NCBI GenBank assembly: GCA_022616415.1
Contig: JAKEEU010000143.1
Coordinates: 1 to 53,790 of the forward strand
Length of the DNA stretch: 53,790 bases
Source: Candidatus Zhuqueibacterota bacterium
Lineage (GTDB): Bacteria > Zhuqueibacterota > Zhuqueibacteria > Zhuqueibacterales > Zhuqueibacteraceae
Direction of reading: 5' to 3'
The position numbers and the translations under genes are program-made. Below are positions 26,283 to 34,154 of this stretch, one piece after another. The number at the start of each line of letters is the position of its first letter. Position 1 is the stretch's first letter. The notes below the pieces were generated by a model that saw only the letters and a program-made list of their open reading frames with translations, was not told the origin of the DNA and searched no databases.

Positions 26283-26713
26283 AATCTTTCCTCAAGTTAA
26301 AAAGTGAGTGGATAAAATTTTTTCACCTGACGCGATGCGATGCCCGCAGGAGATTATAGTGATTGACCTCGCCATTGATAACTACCATTGGCTTCCATTT
26401 CGGTGGAACGGCGCTGTGAGAGATCAAGGCGAACGCGAAAGTCTCGTCATCTTGATTGAGACGGAGGTTACAAAGAAAATGATGCTTTGGAGAATAACCC
26501 CGAAGTTTGCTGTTTGGCAATGGATGTGCCGGGGCACCTTACCTCTATCGGCAGTATTCAAAAAATCATCAATCGGATATTGACCTCAATCCACTTTTGA
26601 GCAATGGGATAATTGAACCATAGGAGTGATTCCGATTTCCTTTCATGTTTTGCAAATCAAGGAAAGTCGGGGATCATCTTCCGGCGCGTGTGGCGCCACC
26701 AAGACGAGCTGGA
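26283..26713. other. Intergenic between rho and an ABC ATPase gene
   Basis: No gene can be defended. On the minus strand, 26323-26520 reads a partial 65-residue frame with LNQDDETFAFALISHSAVPPKWKPMVVINGE, which could be the remains of a surface or regulatory protein. On the plus strand, an open frame at 26308-26583 lacks a ribosome site and shows no family signs. No terminator was identified here. Confidence 0.45.
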
Positions 26714-27823
26714 TCATGCTGCAGGACTTAAACTTGCTTCACTTTGCGAATCAAAAAAGTGGGCTTTGCTCATATCCATAACTAACTTCAACTGGCTTCC
26801 AATGGGTGGCTCGGAGCGCGCATTGACTCTCGCCACCAAACTGTTGATCCCCGTATTCAAATAAAGATAAATCTCATTCCCCATCGGTTCGACCACTTCC
26901 ACCGCCGCCGTCAACTCCGCCGCCTCCGCCACACCGGCAGCGGAATCAGCCAAATGAAAATCCTCCGGCCGAATGCCGAAAATCACCTCGCGATCTTTGA
27001 GCTTTTCCAAACTGCTCTCGAATTTTTTCGGCGCCCGAAATTTAAAACGGCCTTCGTGAAAAAACAGGCCGTTCTCCTGCACTACTTTTCCCGCCATAAA
27101 ATTCATCGCCGGAGAGCCGATAAACCCCGCGACGAACTTGTTTTGCGGATGATTGTAAAGATTGAGCGGAGTGTCGATCTGCTGGATGTCGCCGTCCTTC
27201 ATCACCACGATGCGGTCGCCCATCGTCATCGCCTCCACTTGGTCGTGAGTGACGTAAATCATCGTCGTCTCCAGGCGCGTGTGCAATTTGGAAATCTCCG
27301 TGCGCATCTGCACGCGCAGCTTGGCGTCGAGATTGGATAGCGGCTCGTCGAACAAAAACACCTGCGGCTTGCGCACGATGGCGCGGCCGACCGCAACCCG
27401 CTGGCGCTGCCCGCCGGAAAGCGCTTTGGGCTTGCGATCCAACAACGGCTCGATGCTCAAAATCCGCGCCGCCTCGCGCACCCGCTGGTCGATTTCCGCT
27501 TTGGGAAATTTTCTGAGCTTCAGCCCGAAGGCCATATTCTCGTACACCGTCATGTGCGGATAAAGCGCATAGTTTTGAAACACCATGGCAATATCGCGGT
27601 CTTTCGGCGGCACCTCGTTGACGACGCGCTCGCCGATGTAGATTTCGCCGCTGCTCACCTCTTCAAGGCCGGCGACCATGCGCAAAGTGGTGGATTTGCC
27701 GCAACCGGAGGGGCCGACGAGAACGACAAATTCTTTATCCTGAATGTTGATGCTCGCACGATTGACCGCCACGACATCCTTCTCGTAGACCTTGGTCACT
27801 TCTCGTAATTCAACACGTGCCAT
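26714..27823 (-). CDS. UgpC/MsmK-type sugar ABC transporter ATPase
   Basis: A 369-residue ATP-binding subunit of carbohydrate importers. Walker A GPSGCGKST, Q-loop VFQNYALYPH, signature LSGGQRQRVAVGRAIV, Walker B VFLFDEPLSNLD and the H-loop VTHDQVEAMTMGD are followed by a C-terminal regulatory domain (TOBE-like, NSLVARV). ATG 27823 is used because MARVELREV opens the family; the upstream extension is not conserved. No permease or solute-binding protein gene is near, so it probably serves exporters or importers encoded elsewhere, as the shared MsmK ATPases do. Confidence 0.9.
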   Translation of the reverse strand: MARVELREVTKVYEKDVVAVNRASINIQDKEFVVLVGPSGCGKSTTLRMVAGLEEVSSGEIYIGERVVNEVPPKDRDIAMVFQNYALYPHMTVYENMAFGLKLRKFPKAEIDQRVREAARILSIEPLLDRKPKALSGGQRQRVAVGRAIVRKPQVFLFDEPLSNLDAKLRVQMRTEISKLHTRLETTMIYVTHDQVEAMTMGDRIVVMKDGDIQQIDTPLNLYNHPQNKFVAGFIGSPAMNFMAGKVVQENGLFFHEGRFKFRAPKKFESSLEKLKDREVIFGIRPEDFHLADSAAGVAEAAELTAAVEVVEPMGNEIYLYLNTGINSLVARVNARSEPPIGSQLKLVMDMSKAHFFDSQSEASLSPAA

Positions 27824-27963
27824 TCGGCTGGAGTGCAATTAAGTTCAATACAACGATAGGCTCTGCCCGTTGGGGTATATAAAGGGATTGGATCGCGTTG
27901 TAGGATTCCGGCGCTCCGAAATGAATTATTGCTCAAGAGACCGGCTTTACAGCTCCTGCGAGA

Positions 27964-27992
27964 AATGTAAACAATCCAAGATTAATTGTCAA
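27964..27992 (-). promoter_or_regulatory. Sigma70-type promoter for the ABC ATPase gene
   Basis: Read on the minus strand: TTGACA (27987-27992), 17-bp spacer, TACATT (27964-27969). The transcription start would fall near 27957, leaving a leader of about 130 nt before the ATG at 27823. This is the clearest control element in the gap of about 350 bp that ends at the PIN remnant. Confidence 0.65.
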
Positions 27993-28171
27993 GAGTTTTT
28001 TCGTTTTTGATTAAAAAATCCCCGAGGGTGGATTTCTCGGCGCGCCTGCCGGACGCAGTCGCTAAAACTAACACGATTTAATAGTACACGCTATTCCGCA
28101 TGATGCGGAAATTCGCGATCGTGGTTGTCACGATTTTTCTTGCATCGTTCGGCGGCGCAATTCATTATCAA

Positions 28172-28306
28172 TTACCGCGGAGGCCCATCAATCCAGTTGG
28201 CAAGTTGATTTGGCGGAAGCACTTCTTTAAAGTGTTTCGTGTTACGGGTAACAATAACATGATCGCCAGCAAGAGCCATCGCCGCGATCATCACATCGGC
28301 GAGACA
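28172..28306 (-). pseudogene. VapC-type PIN toxin, C-terminal remnant
   Basis: The reverse strand reads LADVMIAAMALAGDHVIVTRNTKHF followed by KEVLPPNQLANWIDGPPR and a stop at 28172. This is the C-terminal third of a PIN-domain ribonuclease toxin (the D.MIAA.A and VTRN..HF blocks). No upstream half or start exists. It overlaps, out of frame, the tail of the DUF433 gene, so a deletion probably fused the two genes and left the toxin dead. Confidence 0.7.
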
Positions 28307-28566
28307 GGCTCTGTTTCAAAAAGTGGAACAACTTCTTCGTTGCTGAGAACAATCGAGGCATAAGCCAGCGCCGCTCTGATATCCTCCGGCTCGAGGCGAG
28401 GATATTCCTTGAGAATTTCCTCCTCCGCAATTCCTTGCGCCATCATCTTGACAATCAGCTCAACCGGAATGCGCGTGCCGCGAATGACAGGCTTGCCCAC
28501 CATGACTTTGGGATTGATTGCAATCCGTTCCAATAATCGATCAAAAGGATAAATTTGTTTTTCCAT
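28291..28566 (-). CDS. DUF433-family antitoxin
   Basis: A 91-residue DUF433 (VapB45-like) protein with a helix-turn-helix-like DNA-binding fold. The signature is INPKVMVGKPVIRGTRIPVELIVKMMAQGIAEEEILKEYPRLEPEDIRAALAYA. ATG 28566 is preferred to an upstream ATG 27 bp away. DUF433 proteins normally pair with a DUF5615 or PIN-type toxin. Here the last nine residues (FETEPVSPM) run in another frame of the PIN remnant. Confidence 0.8.
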   Translation of the reverse strand: MEKQIYPFDRLLERIAINPKVMVGKPVIRGTRIPVELIVKMMAQGIAEEEILKEYPRLEPEDIRAALAYASIVLSNEEVVPLFETEPVSPM

Positions 28567-28679
28567 AACAGGCAGTCCTTTGATTCCAACCAAATAAAGT
28601 TAGAATGAATGTCGCACAAGTTTACCTGCTAAAATAAGATTTAAAAACTTAACAAGCAACAAAAAATCCGTTTGACTAC

Positions 28680-28712
28680 AAAAAGACAAAGCCCCCAACT
28701 GGGGGCTTTGTC
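28680..28712 (-). terminator. Intrinsic terminator of the btuB-like gene
   Basis: A 12-bp perfect stem GACAAAGCCCCC/GGGGGCTTTGTC with a 4-nt loop (28685-28712), read on the minus strand and followed by CTTTTTG. It lies 26 bp downstream of the receptor stop codon. Confidence 0.9.
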
Positions 28713-28737
28713 AATTCACAACACACTTCAATCGTTT

Positions 28738-30888
28738 TTACCGCCCAACCCGCATCGTCAACCGCCACTCGCGGCCCGGAATCGGATAATCCCGGAAAAT
28801 CTGAATGCGTTTATCGAACACATTGTGAATCGCACCGGCGACTTGCAAACGCAATCCCGACACGGCGATTTCCCGGCTCGCGGCAAGATGAACCAAACGA
28901 TATGCCGGCAAACTGGTATTGCCAAGCTGATCCGGCGGCGTGAGACGTTTGCCGATAAATTGATATGAGACACTAAAATTAATCTGCGCGGCGCGCCATC
29001 CCAAACTCGCATCCAGCTTGTCCTGCGGCCGGTAAATGAGTTGCTTGCCGCGGCTCGCGGAACGCTCGCTTTCGTTGGTGGCTTTCAAATAGGTGTGAGC
29101 GATCTTGAACATGAAACGATCACCGTTGCTGTGCCACGCCAGCGCCGATTCGATGCCGCGCAATTTGGCCTTGTCAATATTTTGCGGCATCAACAAGCCG
29201 GTCGCATCGGGCGTGTCGATGATCAAATCATCGAGCGTGGAATAAAAGCCGTTCAATTCCGCCTGCCAATTGCCGTGTTGCGCGATTTGCAAAACCACCC
29301 CGCCGTCGAAGCTGCTGCCGGTTTCGGGCTGCAAATTCGGATTGCCGGAATAATACGGGCTGCTCGGCCAAAACAGCTCGTTCATATTCGGCACACGAAA
29401 TGATTGGCCGGCATTCACCCGCGCCGTGAAACCAACCGCGCCCAGCCGCCGCCACGCCACTCCAAGTTTCGGCGTCACGCGCCGGCCCGCATCCGAATAG
29501 TCGTCGAAACGCAGCGCCGGCATGATCAAAAGTTCCGACCAGCGGTTGTCGCGAGCATGGCCGTGGCGCCATTCGGCTTGCACAAAAGCGCTGCGCTGGT
29601 CACGCTTCGGCTTGCCGAGATCGGTGCTCTCCAGCGCGTGATGCGAAAACTCCACGCCGTAGAGCAAATCCAACCGGCGGTGCAATTGCGAGCGGTTGTG
29701 CAAGATGAATTCAGCGCTTTTCACATCGTGATTGCTCTTGAAATCAAATAGCGGCTCGGCGTAAGTTTGATCGAGCCGTTGATAACCGGCTTGCGCGACG
29801 AGTTGCAAAAATCTGCTTTTCTGCCACTGCAAGCCCAGACCGGTCAGATGATTTTTGTCATCCTGCTTGGCTGTCGTGGAAGCAAAACTGAGCGACCCCG
29901 GCACGCCTTGCTCGTTAACGACATTTTGATGAAACGCCTTCGCCTTCAGCGTCGGCGAAAAATTCGCCTCAGCCTGAAGAAAAAATTCGCGGCGATCCAA
30001 CGCATTGTTGGCGCGCTTTTGCAATTGCCGGCTCGCGTCTTCGAACTCAAAATCGCCGTTCGTGCGCACCCGGCCATATCCGATAACCGTCGAGACCGGT
30101 CCGGCAGCATGGCCGAGCCGAAGCCTTTTGATGTCCGTGCCAAAATCGCCGAGTGTGTATTCGGCATTTCCGGAAAAACCGCTCGGCGGCGGCAACGTGC
30201 GCAGATGAATGACGCCGCCAATCGCCTCGCTGCCGTATTGCGCCGAGCTGCCGCCGCGCGCCACCTCGATGCGGTCGATGCCGAGCAGCGGCAAAACGCT
30301 GAGATCGACGAGGCCGTTTTGTGGATTGTTCAAGCGAAAATTATCCTGCAAGATAAGAACCTGGCTGGCCTGCGTGCCGCGCAGCGAAACCGTTTTCAGC
30401 CCACTCAACCCGCCGTTTTCGCGGACGAAGACCGATTGTGCCTCAGTCAAAACTTCCCCGACCGTCTGTCGGGTGGCATGCGCCGCCGAAGCGACCTCGA
30501 CGACTTCCGTCGTCACCGGCACGTTGGCCGCCGAGTTCGCTTCGCGTGTGGCCGTAACCACCACTTCGCGAAACAGCACCGTCCTCGGTTGTAATCGCAC
30601 TTGCAGATCATCGGTTGTTGACGCGATCGCGAGTGTGGCGGCGCGATAGCCCATAAAGCGAATATGCAGCGAGTCGTGCATGCCAGGAACGATGGCAAGC
30701 TGAAATCGGCCATCCGCTTCACTGACCGTACCGGGGCCTTCCGGCACAACAAAAACATTGGCGTCCGGCAGCGGCATGCCGGTTTGCGCATCAATGATGC
30801 GGCCGCGAATGCTCTTTCCGTTTTGCGCCACTGCGAAACCGGCAAAGAGCAGAATCGCCACGGCGCTGGTTAAAACTCGGTGATACAT
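28738..30888 (-). CDS. btuB: TonB-dependent outer-membrane receptor, probable B12 uptake
   Basis: A 716-residue TonB-dependent receptor. After a signal peptide (ILLFAGFAVAQ) there is a carboxypeptidase-like regulatory domain (SIRGRIIDAQTGMPLPDANVFVV..GRFQLAIVPG), typical of FCB bacteria. Then come a TonB-box-like segment (REVVVTATRE), the plug (VRENGGLSGLKTVSLRGTQASQVLILQDNFRLN) and the beta-barrel, ending with the aromatic-rich C-terminal strand (PGREWRLTMRVGR). The substrate is inferred to be cobalamin because a cobalamin riboswitch lies upstream, not from the protein alone. AAGGAGG sits correctly before the ATG at 30888. Confidence 0.88.
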   Translation of the reverse strand: MYHRVLTSAVAILLFAGFAVAQNGKSIRGRIIDAQTGMPLPDANVFVVPEGPGTVSEADGRFQLAIVPGMHDSLHIRFMGYRAATLAIASTTDDLQVRLQPRTVLFREVVVTATREANSAANVPVTTEVVEVASAAHATRQTVGEVLTEAQSVFVRENGGLSGLKTVSLRGTQASQVLILQDNFRLNNPQNGLVDLSVLPLLGIDRIEVARGGSSAQYGSEAIGGVIHLRTLPPPSGFSGNAEYTLGDFGTDIKRLRLGHAAGPVSTVIGYGRVRTNGDFEFEDASRQLQKRANNALDRREFFLQAEANFSPTLKAKAFHQNVVNEQGVPGSLSFASTTAKQDDKNHLTGLGLQWQKSRFLQLVAQAGYQRLDQTYAEPLFDFKSNHDVKSAEFILHNRSQLHRRLDLLYGVEFSHHALESTDLGKPKRDQRSAFVQAEWRHGHARDNRWSELLIMPALRFDDYSDAGRRVTPKLGVAWRRLGAVGFTARVNAGQSFRVPNMNELFWPSSPYYSGNPNLQPETGSSFDGGVVLQIAQHGNWQAELNGFYSTLDDLIIDTPDATGLLMPQNIDKAKLRGIESALAWHSNGDRFMFKIAHTYLKATNESERSASRGKQLIYRPQDKLDASLGWRAAQINFSVSYQFIGKRLTPPDQLGNTSLPAYRLVHLAASREIAVSGLRLQVAGAIHNVFDKRIQIFRDYPIPGREWRLTMRVGR

Positions 30889-31024
30889 TTTACCTCCTTA
30901 TTGTGAGATGGATGGAAACACCGAGGGTAGGCTACGCTCGTAGGATGACGATCGTGGAGAAAAATTCGGCAGGTTGACAGGTACACATCGATCTCCGCGA
31001 AGGGGGCTGCGCCCGCAGGGGAAA

Positions 31025-31056
31025 ATAAAAAAGCCCCACTTCGAGAAAATGAGGCT
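31025..31056 (-). terminator. Riboswitch-linked attenuator terminator
   Basis: On the minus strand an AGCC(T)CATTTT..AAGTGGGGCT stem with a short CTCG loop (31032-31056) runs into a T tract (TTTTTTATTTT at 31021-31031), between the riboswitch and the receptor gene. Its CTCGAAG segment (31039-31045) is exactly complementary to CTTCGAG at 31100-31106, which lies between it and the aptamer, so an alternative antiterminator can form. Confidence 0.7.
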
Positions 31057-31152
31057 ATTCACATCGAGGAGACCAATCGACCGTTCCTTGTGCCTCGCCC
31101 TCGAAGGCTGTTCCCCGATTTCATTGAAAAAAATCGGGGAGTTGGAATTAAT

Positions 31153-31393
31153 GCACAGGCAGGTCTCCTGACTTGCAGCCTCTATAATCGCGGACTTGAT
31201 GAACTTCCGCTGGCGTTTACCGACATCCGTGTTCGTCCATACAGTCCGCGTTTGTCAAGCCTTCCCCTCTTTGAGAGTGACTTGACAATATGGAAAAATT
31301 TGTGCTGCTTACAGTTGCGGGGCAGTTGCCGATTTGCACGGCATTCCCTATTCTTCCCGCCCGCCGAATTTTACCGCAGGCGGAACACCTGTG
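31153..31393 (-). promoter_or_regulatory. Cobalamin (B12) riboswitch
   Basis: Read on the minus strand, the aptamer marks appear in order: a G-rich opening near 31393, the core GCCGTGCAAATCGGCAACTG then CCCCGCAACTGTAAGC (B12 box region, about 31305-31345), and the closing AGTCAGGAGACCTGCCTG (31153-31176). It lies upstream of the TonB receptor. An extra ccccgattt/aaatcgggg stem (about 31113-31139) follows the aptamer. Cobalamin binding would end transcription at the attenuator downstream; this is an inference. Confidence 0.93.
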
Positions 31394-31514
31394 TTGAAAT
31401 CAATATAGAAAATAATGACAAAAAAGCAAAGAAAATTTTATGAGGAGTGTTCCGGACTTGCGCAGATAAAGACATGAAGAAATCTCCCTGCGCAAGTCCG
31501 GCTGGAGTGTGCCA

Positions 31515-32129
31515 TTAACGCAGCAGACTCATTTTGCCGCTGCGCACAATGGCTTTGGCGAAGGGTTCGAATGGCAGGTAAAAAATAATGCCATTTTCTT
31601 TCTCTCCTGAAATTAATGTTCAAGCATTATTTTTTCCAACCTCAGCGGTTCGTATGCTTTGTTTTCTTTCTTGATGAAGATTGAACCATCGGCATTCCAT
31701 GCCATCACTCGTTCTAATGTATCTGGCGTGGTAGTCAGGCTGACAAGCGTTCTTGTTTCTAAATCAAATAGCACCACGTCTATATTCTCAAATCCATAGT
31801 GCGAATCTTTAAGCTTGTTAAAAAGCAACTTCTTGCCATCCGCTGACCACACTGGAGCTTCAAAATATTCTCCATACGGGGTGTCGCGCAGTAATTCTTC
31901 GCTTTTCTGAAATTGAAGGACATTTTATAAGATTTTGTCTAAATATCTGACTCGTGGGTTTACCGTACTTAACGACAATACCCTGTAGTTGTTCGTGTTG
32001 ATCCCAAATGATGCCTGGCATGGGACGCGCTTCTGAGGCTTCAAGAATGATCTTTTGCTATTGTATTTTTGCCAAACGTCCCTGTGCCATTAACGCTGTT
32101 GCGCTAAAGAGGGTTAAAATACAAAACAT
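31515..32129 (-). pseudogene. Decayed secreted propeller protein gene
   Basis: Pieces of a secreted protein run through this stretch in different frames. ATG 32129 opens a 23-codon signal-peptide-like reading (MFCILTLFSATALMAQGR) that stops at 32058. A shifted frame continues with ASEARPMPGIIWDQHEQLQGIVVKYG. A third has FEAPVWSADGKKLLFNKLKDSHYG and DLETRTLVSLTTTPDTLERV, a WD40/TolB-type propeller, in 31613-31927. The last frame ends GEKENGIIFYLPFEPFAKAIVRSGK then MSLLR at 31515, a FlgD-like sorting tail. So a full sorting-domain protein was once here. The DNA between 32130 and 32340 is noncoding, including an ACAAAGGCACAAAGGACACAAAG tract. Confidence 0.7.
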
Positions 32130-32340
32130 GTCGATCTGCTTTTTCGTAACGCGGCTTTGGCCTCAACCAAACTTTACCACAAAGATTTTCTTTGTGTCCT
32201 TTGTGCCTTTGTGGTGCAAAAAATCTTCGCGGTCATGATAGTTTTTCCAGGGTAATACTATAACTCCTCCTTATCATGAGATTCAAAGGATTCAAATCTG
32301 TAAATCAATTAATAATAGATTTGCGGTTTTTCTAAAACTC

Positions 32341-32616
32341 TGGTAAGTTTATTGCCCGCGAAATTGGAATATAAGCCTCGGCTCAGTCAAGAGTTTTCCT
32401 CCCAACCGTCGATTCTTGAAATAGTCCAGCGTTGGAATAAATTTCCCTACCAAAGTTCGCATGGTCATTTTATTGAAATCAAATAACATGACGGCTAGCG
32501 CAATCATGTCGGTTTCGCCGGAAAGATCGAAGTGCTCTCCAACGGCAACGACCAATTCATCTGTCAGCCAGGCAATACCGTCGATCCACGGACCGTAATT
32601 TCCAATAAAAAGAATA
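32341..32616 (-). pseudogene. Truncated duplicate of the 40697-41398 gene
   Basis: A roughly 276-bp copy of 40689-40964, in the same orientation. It encodes FIGNYGPWIDGIAWLTDELV..AVMLFDFNKMTMRTL..IPTLDYFKNRRLGGKLLTEPRL, about 90% identical at the protein level with the C-terminal third of the 233-residue secreted protein. Homology stops abruptly at AAAAAGAATA (about 32616 and 40964). It has no start or signal peptide and is probably not expressed. A fragment of the distal CGCAAAT box survives next to it (about 32329-32335). Confidence 0.85.
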
Positions 32617-32654
32617 TGCTTTCGTCCCACTTCACATTGCCAAAGGACATGCCC

Positions 32655-33986
32655 CTATCTTATCAACGCCATCTTCTGCATACGTATCTGGCTTCCTGCT
32701 TTCAACACGGCAAAATAGACGCCGCTGGGCATTTTCTCACCTCGTGCATTGGCGCCATCCCAATGAACAAGATGCTCCCCTGCAATCCTTTCTTCAGCGA
32801 GAAGCGTCTTCACTTTCTGGCCGGCAAGCGTAAAAATCTCAAGGATGACACGTTCTTGCTTTGGCAGAGTGAATTTAAGTACGGTCTCCGGATTAAAAGG
32901 ATTCGGGAAATTGGGAAAAAGCGCATAACCATGTGGCCGCGGCGAGTTTCTTTCTTTTACGGCAACCGTGCCGCCCGTCACGGTCCGATAAATATTCCCG
33001 CCGTTGTCAGCCAAAAATCCAACCTGCGGCGTGACAAAATCCACCGTCGTGAGAGCAATCTGAGGATTGACCGTTTGTTGTTCCCAGGTTAATCCGCCAT
33101 CAGTTGTCTTCCAAACAATTCCGCCACTGGTGATGACCCACCCGGTCAGGGCATCGACAAATTCAATATCCAATGCAAAAGTATAGCGGTCTTCGTAAAT
33201 TCGACCCAAATCTTCCCACGTTTGGCCGGCCTCGTTGGTGCGCAAGATTTGACTATCCAGACTCAATGTCCATCCCATACGATCATCTATAAAAACGCAC
33301 TTTCGATAATTTCTTTGCTCTTCAAAATGGATAATGCGCCAGTTTTCGCCGCCATTCGTGGTCACCGCAATACCGTTCACCCCAACCGCACAGGCGGTAT
33401 CCGGGTTTAATATGACCACGTAGTGCAAAGTGTCAATGTATCCCATGCCTTCCGGAACGAGCCTTGTGCTTTTCCACGTCGTGCCGCCATCTTGCGTGGT
33501 GGCCAAAGTGCCAAGCTCGCCTGAGATAATCCCTGCCTGCAAATTACTGAAGGAGACCGACTGCATGTCTCCGAGGCCGGAAATTCCGAGCGGCTCAAAG
33601 CGAAAGAGAGAGTCCGGAATTTCAATCCAGTTATCGCCTCCATCCACGGTTTTATAAAGTATACTCAAACCTACGGCCCAGCCATGCTGCTTGTCAAGAA
33701 AGGTCATGTCGTTGAACCAGGAATACGTCGCATCAATCAATTGTTCGCTCCACGATCGTCCGGCATCGGCGGTGTGAGCAATCACTCCTGCTGGATTACC
33801 ATTCGGAGATCGTTTCCATCCTGCGGCCCATCCAGTTGCTGAGTCCACAAAGGTGATCGTGCGGATGCGATATTCCGCCGGAAAGGTGTATTGCCTAAAC
33901 CACCCGGCCGGAGGTTGGGACATGAGCAGTTGGGGGCCAAGCAAGGCAACGAAGATAACAGCGAAAAAATATCGTCGGTTTTGCAT
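32655..33986 (-). CDS. Secreted Ycf48-like beta-propeller with C-terminal sorting domain
   Basis: A 443-residue secreted protein. A signal peptide (FVALLGPQLLMSQ) is followed by a propeller made of repeats like GWAAGW..IAHTADAGRSWSEQ, GWAVGLSILYKTVDGGDNW, VGVNGIAVTTNGGENW and GWVITSGGIVWKTTDGGLTWEQ, the BNR/Ycf48 type. The last 85 residues are a FlgD-like/type IX-style sorting tail: FPNFPNPFNPETVLKFTLPKQ, then GEKMPSGVYFAVLKAG, ending KMALIR. The target is the cell surface or medium. The start has AAAGGAGC just upstream. Confidence 0.88.
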   Translation of the reverse strand: MQNRRYFFAVIFVALLGPQLLMSQPPAGWFRQYTFPAEYRIRTITFVDSATGWAAGWKRSPNGNPAGVIAHTADAGRSWSEQLIDATYSWFNDMTFLDKQHGWAVGLSILYKTVDGGDNWIEIPDSLFRFEPLGISGLGDMQSVSFSNLQAGIISGELGTLATTQDGGTTWKSTRLVPEGMGYIDTLHYVVILNPDTACAVGVNGIAVTTNGGENWRIIHFEEQRNYRKCVFIDDRMGWTLSLDSQILRTNEAGQTWEDLGRIYEDRYTFALDIEFVDALTGWVITSGGIVWKTTDGGLTWEQQTVNPQIALTTVDFVTPQVGFLADNGGNIYRTVTGGTVAVKERNSPRPHGYALFPNFPNPFNPETVLKFTLPKQERVILEIFTLAGQKVKTLLAEERIAGEHLVHWDGANARGEKMPSGVYFAVLKAGSQIRMQKMALIR

Positions 33987-34073
33987 GGTTACCGCTCCTT
34001 TTCAGTAATGATGTCTTGCGTTTCACGTTTTACGTCTTACGTTTTTATTTGGTTCCGAAAGCGCTTTTGTCAA

Positions 34074-34119
34074 AATAAAATCGGGCCCGGCAGGCTTTGA
34101 GCAACTTTGCCGGGCCCGA
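34074..34119 (-). terminator. Intrinsic terminator of the propeller/protease gene
   Basis: On the minus strand TCGGGCCCGGCA and TGCCGGGCCCGA (arms at 34081-34092 and 34108-34119) pair over a short loop and are followed by TTTTATTTT. It lies between the sorting-domain gene ending at 34155 and the next gene. A TTGACA promoter-like hexamer (34069-34074) starts right after it. Confidence 0.85.
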
Positions 34120-34154
34120 TAAAATGAAAACTCCAATTTGGTGAAAAGTTGTAA

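Noticed and set aside
26308..26583. A 91-residue plus-strand protein
   Set aside because: No ribosome site, no family pattern and a partly overlapping minus-strand frame that looks more protein-like; neither is strong enough to call a gene.
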